From assembly GCA_037951105.1 (NCBI GenBank), contig JBAMJV010011018.1, positions 40,879 to 104,878 of the forward strand: a stretch of 64,000 nt of DNA, in the 5' to 3' direction. A program made the position numbers and the translations under genes. Source of the stretch: Echinarachnius parma (Eukaryota > Echinodermata > Echinoidea > Clypeasteroida > Echinarachniidae). Below are positions 1-40,579 of the stretch, one piece after another; position 1 is the first letter of the stretch; each line of letters opens with the position of its first letter. The notes under the pieces are model-generated. The model did no database searches. It was not told where the DNA came from and saw nothing but the letters and a program-made list of their open reading frames with translations.

Positions 1-27333
<27,333 letters not shown>

Positions 27334-27550
27334 GTTTATAAATGTCGCCCTCTCTTGTTCACGTCCGGTTATCACATAAAAAAAACTTTTTATCTACGTA
27401 CAGTATTATTTTGTATTGTGATCATTTTACTATACTTACTAAATTATTTCGAGCTTCTCTGGGTTTTTTTTTTTCGTTATCTTTCTCATTTTGCCCTTTA
27501 GCAAGTCAAATTTGCAGCTTTGCTCTTGTTAAAGATTGTAACGAGGTAAG
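27334..27550 (-). promoter_or_regulatory. VPS50: Presumed VPS50 5' UTR and proximal promoter
   Basis: Only 217 bases separate the start codon from the family H element at 27551, so the core promoter must lie here or inside that element. I see no convincing TATA box. Position-based inference. Confidence 0.4.
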
Positions 27551-28295
27551 GGCCCCGTTGCAGAAAGAGATACAATTGATTGTAACTTTGCCTAGATTTA
27601 TAGGTTTTTTTTTAATCATTATATACAATGTAGGAAAATTATTTGCTTATAACTATATAGGTCTGCTTACTTCTAATTCTACTCCTGTTTCTCAAATCAT
27701 CTGTCTGTCTTGTTTTGTTCTGTCTGTGTTTCAGTCTGTATTGCCCCTCTCTCTCCCACTACCTTGTATTTTGTCCTGTTACTCGTAGTATTTTCCTGCT
27801 TTTCCTGTAAATAGTCATTATTTAGTAGTCAGTAGATTTTATCGCACTTATTTATGTTTATATCTTTTTCAGTTCATTAGTTAGTTTAGTTTGTAAGCAT
27901 TTTAATGCATGTAGTACTTTTATTTGATGAGTCTATCTGGACATACCCATACGATACACACGAGGGACCTTAATTCCACAAGCTCTGCTTTCAACCAAGG
28001 TCACCTCATCTTTCTATTGTAACGCCATATTTTTTTGGTAATCTGCTATGTTCATGACATATTTGTAATGTGTGTTATATAAGAAAGATAAATAAATAAA
28101 CTTGAAACTTGAAACTTGAAACTTACAATAATTAATTGCAAGTCAGAAAATTTGCGCGTTTCAACCAATCAGAATTGCCCCATTAGAACACATGATCTGA
28201 CTTACAACTAATTGTCACCGATATAGGTGTATATCGATGCTAATTGTAACTTACAATCGATTCGATTGTATCTCTTTCTGCAACGGCGCGGGGCC
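27551..28295. mobile_element. TIR element, family H copy 1, containing a LINE tail
   Basis: Ends GGCCCCGTTGCAGAAAGAGA and the complement (tctctttctgcaacg..ggggcc), flanked by AAG on both sides. The interior 27660-28125 looks like a non-LTR retrotransposon 3' end: pyrimidine-rich text, 'gtgtgttatataagaaagat' and a terminal (acttgaa)n tandem. Copy 2 is at 55813-59408. Confidence 0.82.
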
Positions 28296-28354
28296 AAGGT
28301 ATTCTATATTATCCTGAGAAAAGGGTCGGGTCCGCCACCCAATACATCAGCCGA

Positions 28355-28658
28355 TTAAAGGGATCTAGTAGCATTGTCCAAATCCACAAAACTTACTTCT
28401 ATGGTTCTATCATACCTTGTTGTATTCGCATAGCAAAAAGAAGCATGCATGGAACAGGTTTTGTTTTGTAGAATTTCCATTTCGTTATAAAAAGATATTT
28501 ACGATTTAAGTGTTCGGATTTTTAATTACTCGGCCAATATACTGTATACAGTAATATCCATTTAGCGTGGAATTTTCACATCAGATCACAAAAATATATA
28601 CATCAACCATGGCATTACTTTTTGCATATGTCAACAAAGTTACAAGATCCTTTTAAAA
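28355..28658. mobile_element. MITE, family F copy 1
   Basis: Starts TTAAAGGGATCTAGTAGC and ends gtcaacaaagttacaagatcc followed by ttttaa. Interior shares 'ttccatttcgttataaaaag' style text with copies at 31052-31410, 40580-40965 and 59664-60049. Confidence 0.8.
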
Positions 28659-28659
28659 T

Positions 28660-30007
28660 TATACTTACTCATACTAAACATACTTACTCCTACTTATACT
28701 TACTCATACTAAAAACATTTAGATCTGTTTATGAGTATACCGTAGTGCATCATATTATATGGATCAGCTGGAAACATGCAATAATCATTCAATTGCGTAT
28801 TGAGGTCCGTGAGGGACACCCCACTTATTGGGGACACGCTCTATTCGTGAATCCATTTATATAACGTTGTCAATTTTGTTGTATTCCATATAATAATTCT
28901 ATAGCGTTGCCATTTAATTAACGCGACTCACTGGGGCGTATTTAAGCCCCTTTATTTTGTATTGTTTCTGGCACATTATTGGGGGCACATGATTGTATGC
29001 CCTCCACCCCTCCGGTAGTCATCATGCTAATGTTCAATGGGGAAATTTACCCGAAATTCATGGGGGAATCCTAGTCAGCAAAATCCACCTCGTTTATGGA
29101 TGTCCTTTAATATTATGACGTCATAATATCCACCCCAGAAACAACAAACGGAAGAGGATGACTGATTTTTCGGTCTATAGGCGGAATACTTGCTCCGCCC
29201 GCTACTCTCAATCAATGCCCCAGCAAGAGATAACAAAATCAAGTAAACGTGACAAAGGAAGACGCACCATTGCCCTGGGCATAAATACTTACGTAATACC
29301 TATTCATCAGGGGGGATGAATGAATAGATCATTCCCCCTGTTGAAGGTATCAATGACAGATTTACGCCCATGCACCATGCATTGAAAACGCTATTTGGGG
29401 ACACGATTAGGCAATCGACCGACCGACCGACCGACTGCTACAAAATGTATTTGGGTAAAATAATTATGAGCTTTTGTTTGTGTTGTTTTGTTTGGAGAAA
29501 TTATAGTACTCTATAGCTAATGTGATGATTAAATTCTTCCTCAGTGTGGTTGAAAACATCACACCTGCATGCCTTGTTGCGGACAGTTTTTTTTTTTTTT
29601 TTTTTATTATTCCCGTCATCATTTCCCAAACGGAAATTATAGTAACTAAGTATTTAATGAATTTAGCACTGACAGTAATGGTATAGTCACCTCGTGTGAA
29701 AATAACGTTTATAATGTTACTGTCCAGGTTTGGTTACTAAAGTTCAGCCTTACCAGTAATGGTAGTCACCTCGTGTGAAAATAACGTATATTTCTGCCTT
29801 TCTATATTATCAACCAATATAGACAGAGCCAATTTGTGTTCAAAACGTGTACTTTTATATTTTTATAATTAAAAAAAAAGAGCGACGGAGTAGCCCAAGT
29901 TTGCCAGAGATGTAATTTTGCGCTATATCCATTTTTCTTAATTTAGCTAAGTTACTATTTCTCATCGTTTTTGTTGGTACACATCTATTTTTATTTTTTT
30001 TTGTAAT
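28660..30007. other. Intergenic, no gene seen
   Basis: Contains a (CCGA)n microsatellite near 29419-29434, a poly-T run at about 29588-29605 and two copies of a 'ggtagtcacctcgtgtgaaa' block (29680 and 29760), the second part of a local duplication. No exon-like stretch recognised. Confidence 0.55.
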
Positions 30008-30547
30008 TTAAAGGGGTAGTTCAGTTTTGGTAAGGCTGAACTTTAGTAACCAAACCGGACAGTAACATTATAAACTAATAGTTATAACTCCACCATGCTC
30101 GAAAGGTATACAAAATTAAAAACGACTAAGTAAAAAACCGTTATCATTCAAAAAGAGCCATTAAAACACAAGAGGGCGCTTTCTAAAAAGGCATTGGTTT
30201 TCAACCATTTTCATACAAAATTATGCATGTGATGTTTTATTGATATAATGATTAAATAGAGAGATCATCAACAACTATTTAAAAAACGGTTTTGAAAATT
30301 ATTGAAAAAGTGCAAGCATTTTTTTAATTTTTTGAAAAAATCGTCTAATTATTTGAGCCCCAAATAATTATAAGATCAGATATATTTATTGATATTTCAG
30401 CCGTTTCTGGGTCGATTTTGACCAAATAAAGTTTATTCTGCCATTAAAATTGCATGTTCTCTCAAATTCGACACTCAGTTTTCATTACCTCACAAAAAAA
30501 TTGTGATGTGCAGCGCCCTCTCTACCAAAACTAAACTACCCATTTAA
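30008..30547. mobile_element. MITE, family D copy 2
   Basis: Ends tttaaaggggtagttcag and ctaaactacccatttaaa; interior closely matches copy 1 at 6736-7267. Confidence 0.88.
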
Positions 30548-31051
30548 AACTAAACATGCACCATGATGACACCATCGATATACACCGGTGGATGACACTA
30601 AAAAAAGAAGGGATTTTTGCAATACCTTGCCGTTTGACATAGATGGCGCTATGCAATATACGGCAGTGGTACCTACACACTACGGCTATCATACGACTCC
30701 ACGACTACCTCAGTACACAAGGAAGACTTTTTTGTTGTTACAAATTATAAATCAAAGTCAAAGGTTTACAATAAATTAATATAACACAAAGAAGAAGAAG
30801 AACTGCCTAGTTATAATAGAAATCTGCCTGTTAATATATCACAAATCTGATTGACTATCTTTGAAATAAATTTAATATATTTGGTTTGTGAATATATTAT
30901 GATCAACTCAAGTACAAACACGAAATGCAATATTGGTCTGCAGTTGCAGCGACCGTTTAAAAATCAATCTAATTCCACTAAAAAGGAATGTTCAAGGTCA
31001 TACTTTTCTCAGACTACGGGTATTTTCTTTCATACAATAATCTCGTAACTT

Positions 31052-31410
31052 TTTAAAGGGACAATCGTCCAAATCCTCAAAATCCAATTGGAATTATAGC
31101 GGTTCCCCTCATACCTTGTTGTATTCGTACGATAAGTTTTTCAAATTTCCCTTTCGTTAAAAAGATATTAACGATTGAAATGTTCAAATGTTAAATTATC
31201 CACTGGACTGCGAAAACCGTGTACAAAGTGAATGCAATGATTTTATAGTGAATATTACTTTTTTGCTCATTACTCGGCCGTATAACGTCCATTTACCTTG
31301 AAATGTTCACACAACACCCAGTGGACATATATGAGATAACAACAATAGTACATTGTATCAACCACTCATCACTTTTTTCACATGTCAACAAAGTTACTAG
31401 ACCCCTTTAA
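31052..31410. mobile_element. MITE, family F copy 2
   Basis: Starts tttaaagggacaatcgtcc and ends caaagttactagacccctttaa. Interior has aatccaattggaattatagc and the ttccctttcgttaaaaagat block common to the family. Confidence 0.85.
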
Positions 31411-31689
31411 TAATGTCTTGCATAGGTGGAAGAGCCTATCTTCTCGCGTTGGTTTGCTTGGGTTTGCCATGATTATAATAGGCATGAGCTTGACTAGTTC
31501 AATGATCCGGTTATTTGGGTAATCGGTTTTACAGCCTAATTTTACAGGGTGTTAATCGAATTTACATTATGTCAACAAGATTTACGCCCGACCGTCCCCT
31601 TGTAATGACTTTTCTGGTCTAGCCTAGACAGAAAAACCCACCTCGTTATGGAGGGGTCCTTTAATATTATGATGTCTCGAGAATGCATT

Positions 31690-31935
31690 GGCCCCGCGTT
31701 GCCAATAGAACGGTGTCATAAATTATTTCATAAACATTTTTTTTTGAATTTTCAAATTTGGACTTCATTTTCAGATAGAGCATAACAAATAATGTCGAAA
31801 TACCGAAAATCAAAGGAATATGTTACGTATTGGCAGAGATATGCCCATCCGAATGAATTTTTACTTCAATGGGCAATCAGTGTAATAGTGCACTGGTTCC
31901 TAAATAGGAACCAGTGCACTATAACAATGATTGTG
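31690..31935. mobile_element. Partial foldback repeat
   Basis: Carries cttcattttcagatagagca and gatatgcccatccgaatgaa, shared with the element at 22157-22454, and an inner palindrome tagtgcactggttcc / ggaaccagtgcacta around 31885-31920. Confidence 0.65.
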
Positions 31936-32549
31936 TGAACTGTGTGACTCGGATGGAACCTCGGGAATGAACATTGTGAAGCACAGACTAACATGACTAA
32001 GGGGATTCATGTGAACGCGTTTCAGCCTTTAGGTCTTTTATTTCCTTGCCCGTAAATTATGATCGCTCTCGCAGTGAAAATTGCCCCCACCCCCACAAAC
32101 ACAAAAATGTTTACAAATCGCAGCATTTCAAGTGCATTTTCAATAAATTATATCCCCCATTAAGAATTCGCTTATACAAATAACCCTAATTTTGGCATTT
32201 CGAGCAAAAATACAACTTTAAAAGAGTTAAAGAAAACAAAAATATAAGCATGGATAGTACTATAGTATAGGCCTACTATCCATGCTATAAGAATACGGTG
32301 TGCATGGACTTTACAGGGTAGGCCTACCGCCTACCATATTTTTCACATTTCGGAAAAATTGTCATACAATAATTGTACCCCTTTTTCTCATCTCCGTGAT
32401 AGTATAGTCATGACCCGAATTCCCCCCCCCCCCCCAAATCCCTTTTCGCGAAATTGTGGACGATCATGCGTATACATTATGTACTACGGCCAATTAGGAG
32501 TGACGAGGTTGCAGTCTCTACATGCACATTTGTCTTTGCCACAGTCAAG

Positions 32550-33317
32550 TTAACCCTAAAAAGGCCGGGCTATTTGAGGTCTTCAGCAGGCTGGGGGGGG
32601 GGGGGGGGGGCATTATGCCCCCCCCCTAAGATCTCGGCCGTGGAGCGGCCGATCGCCGTGAACAATAGCACGCATGATAAGTGAAGTGCATAGGATACGA
32701 TGGTAATTTCAATTTTTTGAAAAATTCATTAATTTGCATATTTATGGTAATTTATGCAAATAAGGTCATAAAATTCATATTTTTACCCATAAATCATATA
32801 TTCTTCATAATTAAACTCTGGTTTTCACTATATTCTTTAGAGCATTTGGAATAATAATACGACAACAAAATTTGGAAGAGCCAGATTCTTCCTTATGTTT
32901 TCTATTGTTTTTATAATTTCTTATGTATTTCTTTGTTTTTGTTTTACTTATGTATTTTATTTTTTTAAATTTCTAACTATAATTCAACTATTTTGAACCC
33001 CAAAACAAACATATAAAATGTAAACAAGACCAAATACCCAATGATATACCTCCTTTTACGAAAACTGATATTTCCATATGTTTTGTACACAAATCACAAA
33101 ATTGAGCAATTTTCGGGCTGACATGCATAGACAAAAGGTCACGTGACTTCGTAACGGTAGGTCCGATTTTCAAAATTTTTGTTTTAAAATATGCGCAACA
33201 CCCAAAAGAAAATGTCACCAAGCAGCGGCGCGTCATCTTACCGCATTTTGGAGCAATACAAAAAATCGCGGAGGGGGGGGGGGGGCAAAATGGCCCCCCC
33301 GGCCTTTTTAGGGTTAA
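32550..33317. mobile_element. piggyBac-like MITE
   Basis: TTAA followed by CCCTAAAAAGGCCGG at the left, and GGCCTTTTTAGGG followed by TTAA at the right. The TTAA site and CCC start are those of piggyBac-type elements. About 768 bp. Poly-G/poly-C tracts sit just inside both ends (32583-32610 and 33274-33299). Confidence 0.85.
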
Positions 33318-33479
33318 GATTGATTGTTTTGTTTTATCTATTCACTTTCCATGAGAATGATGTATTGCCCTGCATGTGAGCTGCAAGCTGTTTTTGTTTT
33401 CCATTATTTGGTCGGGATTTGGTCACAGATCACGCTCCAAAGAGTTTGAGCTATATTATACGCAGTTGAAAACCCAAAG

Positions 33480-33894
33480 TTATGTACGACGTGTGGACAC
33501 GTTTTCACCTCTGCTCGAGTAATATGCAGTGTTGTTGCAAAGTATGTGTTGACAATCTGCACCGCCGGTAGCTCTCATCCGAACGAAGTACCAATTGTAC
33601 AGACGTCATTCCGGGTTTGTTTCCCACACACTGCGCACGACCCCGCGGCTAAATCTAGCAGAACGTCGCAGAGCTGCACGCTACGAAGCTAAGATGTTTC
33701 CATAGCCATCCGCGTCGGCCTAGCGGATCTGTAGTTGTAGCTATAATATCGGAGGTCACAATTTCCCGTGCACTCAATATCACAGTACCTATTTCTATTT
33801 TCGGGCACCCGTACTTGCCTCCTTTCTGGATCGTAGCGCCTGCATTTTCACGTGGAATTACGCGATTATTGTGAAGTTATCTGTTATCAGCGCT
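33480..33894 (+). promoter_or_regulatory. CpG-richer segment, possible promoter or noncoding exon
   Basis: Markedly more CG dinucleotides than the flanks, no repeat that I recognise, and a good donor-like sequence cagcgct|gtgagt at 33894/33895. It could be a noncoding first exon of the plus-strand integrin gene 21 kb away, or of an unseen gene. Weak. Confidence 0.25.
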
Positions 33895-34679
33895 GTGAGT
33901 GGATTTCGCTATTCCATTGTGAATGACAGTACTCCCATTTTTTCAATAATGGACATAGCCTGTATAAAATGTTATAGGAGTGGAGTTGTTTAACTATTTT
34001 TTTTATAGTTGTACAAAACTTTAAATTACCCCTGTTGCTGACTCAGCCGTGTTGAGAACATTAACAAACTTGTGGCGCTTACAGGAATTATACAGCAGGA
34101 AGTTCGACTCACATCGGGTAATTTTATCGTTATTCAATTTTGTCATGAGTTCTATATGTTTCTACATTACATTCTACTCCCCCTTTTTCTGACGTTTAAA
34201 CTTTGAACATTATTGTATTTTGAGTATATTGTCTTCTATAAATTAAACAATTATAATATACATATATGCAATTCAAATACTGTATGATAACTGTTATTGT
34301 ATAATTCATAATTATTTTCATCGTTTCATCAGGAACTTATAATTATAATATTGTCGTTTATGCAATCTTGTGATATATTATATACATGTGCATAATTATT
34401 TTCATCGTTTCTTCAGGAATTATATAATTATATTGTATTACATCGTTTATCTTGTGATAATATTTTAATTTATTTATGCATTGTCTATCACGACTTTTGT
34501 GAAGTTTGTCAAGTTGATATTTGCGTAATTGAATACCGTTTGAAGAATACCCGTACCGTAGATGTGGTTAATTAAATTAGGGGATAACTATAATTTATGA
34601 CGAACACACATTTTGGTATACTTAATCTGAAATGCCTAGGCTTCACCACAACGATGCTACTGCTAGAGTGCTTGACCAT

Positions 34680-34985
34680 GGACCATGGCTAGAGTAGACC
34701 CAGCCCATTCAGTTTGTCCTTCAGCAAGACAATTACTCCACATTGCTGCTCTCTACCCAGGAGTACATTCAAATGGGTACTTGGTCGGGTGTTAATTAGC
34801 CTTTTCAGCTCCCGTGGTGGGCAGCTGGGATAGTATGCTCCCCAGGGAGTTGAGACGGTGCGCAAGATAATTGTGCGGGTTTGACCAGTCATGCATGTAC
34901 CTGATGACCAAGGGTAATAATAATGCGCTTAGAAACATTGTATTAAGCGCTATACAAATGTAATATATTATTATTATTATTAGAC
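34680..34985 (+). mobile_element. SINE body and tail
   Basis: Body text 'agctgggatagtatgctccc' then 'gcgcttagaaacattgtatt', 'aagcgctatacaaatg' and an (ATT)n tail, the typical 3' end of tRNA-derived SINEs in marine invertebrates. The tRNA head is missing or decayed. The body relates to the SINE at 58170-58360 (agctggaatcctccccagga). Confidence 0.72.
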
Positions 34986-35121
34986 ATTATTCAGATTTCA
35001 GAGGAATGTACTGAATATGGAAGAAACTTATGAACATGATGTCAATTTTTGTTCTGTTCTACCTCACCATTAGAGATATAAACGAGATATAAAATGGCCT
35101 TTGGACACGTATTCACGCATC

Positions 35122-35246
35122 CACTGGCGTAAATCTGTTCGGAAAGCACAATGCATTGGGGGGTCGAGCAATTGTTCACAAACCGTTTGTGAACAATTGC
35201 TCGACCCCCCAATGCATCGTGTTTTCCGGACAGATTTACGCCAGTG
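35122..35246. mobile_element. 125-bp near-perfect hairpin MITE
   Basis: Two 62-bp arms with three mismatches around a single central base (35184). Ends CACTGGCGTAAATCTG and complement. Flanked by CACGCATC and CACGCATT, which match at 7 of 8 positions and look like an 8-bp duplication. Confidence 0.88.
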
Positions 35247-35875
35247 CACGCATTATAGGGTTATTAACATTATTAACATTATGCAAAGCCCACACTGTAT
35301 AAGCCCTTTGACTCGGAGTCGGAGATGTGTTCTGTATAATTATGATACCACCGCGCCGTGTTCCCACCCCTCCAAACGGCTCCAATAAACTACATGCTTT
35401 CACCATCGGTTCACTGTGTATGGTGGAATTAATGATAAGGATAAACATAATCAGAGAAATTAACTTTTCCCTGAGCAACCGATCTTTTAGTTCAATAGAC
35501 TGTGTATGTATGTGTATGTGTATGTTATTGGATAATCCTTGTTATTGCGAAACAATGGGTTTTTACTTAGATTACCAATATGACTTATACAGATTTCGTA
35601 TAATCCGGCTGCTATGCGTTACGTTGTTATATGATCCTTGATGTTTATTTTATATGTTTGCTTGGTTTGTCCCTCCGGGGCCACCATAGTTTACACCCAT
35701 GTGATCTAAACAGCTCATGTTGGTCTTTTATGAATGCCTGAAACATCAATTTCCACGCAAACTTGACCACAAATCCAAAACGTATAACAATAACCCTTAT
35801 TAGTCCTTAAAACCTATTATCCTATATAATTCCTAAATCCTAATCCAAAGCCTCTTTTCCCATTTGTTGTATATA

Positions 35876-36134
35876 CAGGGTGGCCCAACAAAAACGGAAC
35901 GGGGCACTTCCCAAAATATAATACCACAATGTTTATGTTCATCGGATAGGGTGTCTTTTCCAATGAAAAACGTCTTTGGTGTCACTCACAGCGCCATAAA
36001 ACAAAAACTACACGACCAAATTGACTGTTCTCGGTATCGTTGTTCATTTGAAAAGACACTCTATCCGATGGACATAATACATTCGTTACTATATTTTGGG
36101 AAGTGCCCCGTTCCGTTTTTGGGGGGCCACCCTG
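35876..36134. mobile_element. Tc1/mariner-like MITE, family C copy 2
   Basis: CAGGGTGGCCCAACAAAAAC ... ggggggccaccctg, flanked by TA on both sides. A 259-bp internal-deletion relative of 23559-24088; the gttcttggtatcgttgttca-type stretch is shared. Confidence 0.9.
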
Positions 36135-37233
36135 TATAGTAGACAACATGGGAGGAGAATGGGTGTAAACAAAGTATAAAATCGTCTTTATTTGATTGAA
36201 TTGATTCCCAAGCTTGGGAGCTGGTATAAGCCTCGAAATAGAACAGGGCAAAATCATTCGGTCTATTGAACCATAATACCGCTCCATTGACAGTGCAATT
36301 ACCTTACACAAATAACATTAAAGCAGAGCGACAAAAAAGAGGTGTATCTTGACAAAAGTCACTGTATATTTGCGACAATGCTCAGTTTATTTGCGATTAT
36401 TCTCAGTTCATTTACCTCACCGCTCTGTAACACCACTGTACATAATCGAGACTTGATAGTTTAGTCATCCATATATCATGTTAGAAGTTCACCCTTTTTT
36501 GGTGGTTGCCTTGTCGTGCGAGAATTGGTTGGCCCAAAACAAAACAAAACTATGGAAGTCTGTCGAATTTGTTTGCCCAGTCGGGCAAGTACAATTAATT
36601 GGCATGAATTAATGTTGTGGCCCGGAGCTCACTCTTGTTGGCCCTGGGCCAACTTGCCTGTGCTTATTAATTTATTCCAACCCTCTAGTATGCAAGCACT
36701 TTGTTAATTTTCTTCATTACGTCATTACATGTCATACTCTAATATCATATTGCCTAGGGATATTTGACATTCAAATCCTGGCTAGTAAATCATGTAAATA
36801 GAATAAGAAGGAACCCATTCAACGTCGCAGGCACAGATCTTTACGTAATAGCTCTTTACTTTGTCTGAATCAACCAAACTTACTTGCAAATTTAGTGGTT
36901 CTTCAGTAAGATTAATACAACATTTTGTATACAAACATTATGGCAAGGAGACAGCAAGAAACATGTTTGCGTTATGCTATTCATTTATCATGAAACTTTC
37001 TCAAATCAGTCAGTGGATGTTATGTCATAATGAACACATAGGCTCTCCCAGCCAGAGGCACTCCTTGGGTGCGTCTTCCTCATCTGGTGTGTCTAGTCCA
37101 AAATCAATGGTTTTGAAAAGTATTTTAGGCCCAATTACATATTTATCAAGAGAAACTATATTAATCTGAAACACGCTTCAAACGCTGCTTTTGGGCTTGG
37201 CAAGCGTATTCAAGCGCAACTGACTAGATAATA

Positions 37234-37411
37234 AGCAAATAATTACCGTTGGTGAAGGTGATGGGACAAACTATCACTTCCGAGGCGATTTGGATGTATA
37301 CAAAAATATAGCTATCTTTCCGAAGCGAGGCGGAGGAAAGATAGCGTATACATTCAGATCGCCGAGGAAGTGATAGTTTGCCATCGCCTGAAACCAAAAG
37401 GTGATTATTTG
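37234..37411. mobile_element. Foldback element
   Basis: Arms GCAAATAATTACC ... and complement ending at 37411, with inner arms aaactatcacttcc and gctatctttcc. Centre about 37325. Confidence 0.75.
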
Positions 37412-37594
37412 CTTTATATTCCACATCAATTATTTTGATCACAAACGACCTATAGGCTATAACTAACACAAAGGGCTAACATGTTTGGAATATTGAGCAA
37501 TTGATCGAGTCTTTTAATTTAATTTCGTCAATCCTGCACATGAACAAGATTTATGATTAAAAGTCAAAGACGCTTATACCATTGTCTATTAAGC

Positions 37595-37770
37595 GTAGCC
37601 GCGCGTAAACGTTGCGCACCAGCGCGCTACCTTTCTGCGCACTAACGCGCGCACGCGTACTTGCGCGCGAACAATTGAGATAGCACACAGTGCAACGCAC
37701 TTTCACCGAAGATAGTAGTGAGTGCAACGCACTTTCACCCAAGATAGTACACAGTGTAACGAACTTTTCT
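37595..37770. repeat. CG-rich stretch and three 32-bp tandem units
   Basis: cgcgcg-rich words at 37600-37675 are followed by three units of 'cagtgcaacgcactttcacc..agatag' at about 37685-37765. Confidence 0.75.
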
Positions 37771-38304
37771 TCTCCCATCAATGATGGGCGAAACTATGTT
37801 TCATCACGTGATTAACTTTTGACCAATCGTAGAGCAAGATTCTTAGTATGTGGAATATAAACGCATATATGTCATGGACACAAATAAATAATCTTAAATC
37901 ATTTCTCAAGCACAATTCCTTTCAGTCAATATAAAGATAGTTCTATAGCATTGATTGATTCCAAGGACAAAACTGAAGAAGAAAACAATCTTATAACTTA
38001 AGTAATATAGGGTGCTCTTTCTGCATGTGCAAACTCATGTACGTATATAAAGTTATGTGATACATGGGGTTAACAGAATAGCATCGTTTCACTCCCAGTT
38101 CCCTGGTTATAAGAAGAGTCCACATCCCGGTCCACATGTACAGTGATTGGATCTGCGAAGGAGGATGTTGATTATTGTGTAACAGATTTCCTTTCATAGT
38201 AGATTAAGGCAGATACCCTACATTTGTATTGGATTACATGTATGTATATACACCTGGTGGTAGGGCAAGGCAAGACCCATCGTAATCATAGATGGGGCGA
38301 GATT

Positions 38305-38418
38305 GTTTATTTATTTATTTAGGTTGATATATTGATTTCTTTATTTCTTTATTTGTATTTATTTGTATTTATTTATTTATATATTTATGTATTTATTTAT
38401 TTATTTAAGTATTTATTT

Positions 38419-38455
<37 letters not shown>

Positions 38456-38475
38456 TTGACTTATTAATTTTTTTT
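38305..38475. repeat. TTTA/TTAT microsatellite
   Basis: About 160 bp of (ttta)n with interruptions, ending in a poly-T stretch. Confidence 0.95.
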
Positions 38476-39092
38476 TTTTACTTGGGGTGAAAGCTGATGC
38501 AGACAGGGACAAGATAGGATGGTTAAATTGTTATATAATATTTCCCCCACAGAGGTTATAGTGATACATTATACAAATAGGGGTCATCGAAAAGTACAGA
38601 AGACATATAATAGCCTCTAGGCTACTTCTAGATTAATCCATGGAAACTGGGATGCGTAACTACGTCGAAGATTATTGAGATACTACAATTTTGTTACGAG
38701 CAGGTATATACATATATACGAGCAGGGAGCTGTAGGAATCAATGTATATTGTATTTAATTTGTTTGTTCATACGCCAATGTTCACATTGGATTAAAACTT
38801 GGAAGTGTTATGAAACCATTGCCCTAGATATTGCTATGGCGCATTTCTTGTCAATATCATTGTTAGATTACAGGATAATATAACCATGATAACGGGGAAC
38901 TTTTCAACACAATATCTTTTTCTTTAGTTCAAACGAAAAATGTAAACTAATGTGAGAAAACGAATAAATTATGACCTAACTGCGACCTAACTGTGGTAAC
39001 ACAGTCACATTAAAATGATTCGGTGAAGGTATATGCATGATTTCTGTCGTGAAGGAAGAGAGGCAAGGCGTTACAGATTTCATACAGACTGT

Positions 39093-39112
39093 ACCCCCCC
39101 CCCCCCCCCCCC
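39093..39112. repeat. Poly-C tract
   Basis: About 20 consecutive C. The surrounding 38480-40180 region has no recognisable gene; local duplicates 'cagtcacattaaaa.gattcg' occur at 39003 and 39190, and a (ta)n run near 39366. Confidence 0.9.
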
Positions 39113-40192
39113 TAGACACGGTTATGTGTATTGTCTTCTCACAAGTTACAAGTCACAGGACGTAACTTATGACTAGTCTGCGGCTAATACAGTCACATTA
39201 AAAGGATTCGGTGAAACTATATACAGCCATGATCCTTGCTGATGATTCATAACTGTCAGGTCACCCTGCCGCCCAATGTTAACTGCTTACTCAGGAAAAG
39301 GAAAGGGAAGAACTAGACTAGTATTATAGAAAGAAAGAAAAAATATAAAGACGTATAAAATCGGTATATATATATATATCTATTTCTAGCTTTAAAAATG
39401 CACGATGCTAAGATTTTGTTTACATTTGTTTACATTTTGTTGTATTTTTGTTTTAATACGATTAATCCAGTTGTTTATTTAACTGTTATATTGTAGTTCG
39501 TGACTGCAATAGGTCTAGGAGCTTTACTTATTGCTTTGTTACTAGACGTTCAACGAAATTCCTTATGGAGTCTAAAGAGTATATAGGAAAAAGACGAAGT
39601 AAGAAGAAAAACAAGAAGAAGAAACCTGTATTATGGGATGCTATGACAACCTTAAAGTAACAAAGTCTTTCAAATGCAAAATTGCACACAGTGCTGCAGC
39701 GCCAGGACTGTCTTCGTACCCAATCGTGATTCGCTTGTGAGTGCGACTCTCGCACTCTGTCATACAGTCAGAACTACGAACTGTCTACAAAAGTATCAGA
39801 AATACAAACTATGAAAAAGGTGTTGGTTATCATTATTCATCACTAAACAATTTCTCGCTATTTCAAATTCATAAGGAATTCCGGACCTGGGGTATAGTTC
39901 CCAAACCCACTTACAATATTCTTTCAGTTTCAGTAATGTTACGAAAATAAAAACAGTATGATTTTCTGACTCATCAATAACCTCTGCCCCATACCTGAAG
40001 GAAAGAATAATTCATATCAGACATTATTATTAGGGCCAATGTAAGTTTTGTTTTTGTTAAAAGATGACAAACACTTGAATACTTGCATGACTTGTGATCC
40101 CTGTTCAGTAAATTGAGGTTTGGCCTATCCACTCGCTACATAGAAAAGGAGAAGATAATAATTATAATGTTCCGATTTAGAGAGTATGGTAC

Positions 40193-40215
40193 CCCCCCCC
40201 CCCCCCCCCCCCCCC
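40193..40215. repeat. Poly-C tract
   Basis: Run of more than 20 C in non-coding sequence, preceded by 'gagagtatggta'. Confidence 0.95.
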
Positions 40216-40579
40216 ATCCCCTTACAAAGAGGAGGGGAGCTATAGTCCTGGGTATATAATCCATGGTTATACTTAATTATATTGCAATTACCATTATTAT
40301 TAGAAATATATTTGTAACTTGTACCTGTCAGCTGATGTTCTAGTATAATTCACAAGACCATTATACCAACAAAAACAATGACCAAGTAACAAGGTGATAA
40401 TTACCGTGACCCAGGAAAAGCTTCAGAACAAAATTATGTACATGTGAATTGCATGAAACGTCAATATAATTATTTTAATGTTTTGTGTCAAGGACGCCTT
40501 TTGAATAGTTTCCACCGGGAGGCGTCATTTTATATGCACATCCTGTGCAGTGTTTACGCGGACTCATTTGGCGTAGCAA

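Noticed and set aside
27342-27788. 148-codon plus-strand ORF near the VPS50 promoter
   Set aside because: Hydrophobic, pyrimidine-driven composition spanning the promoter, a TIR end and a LINE 3' tail; no family resemblance.
36861-37169. 102-codon plus-strand ORF
   Set aside because: It starts in a repeat block shared with 47755 and shows no conserved pattern or splice context.
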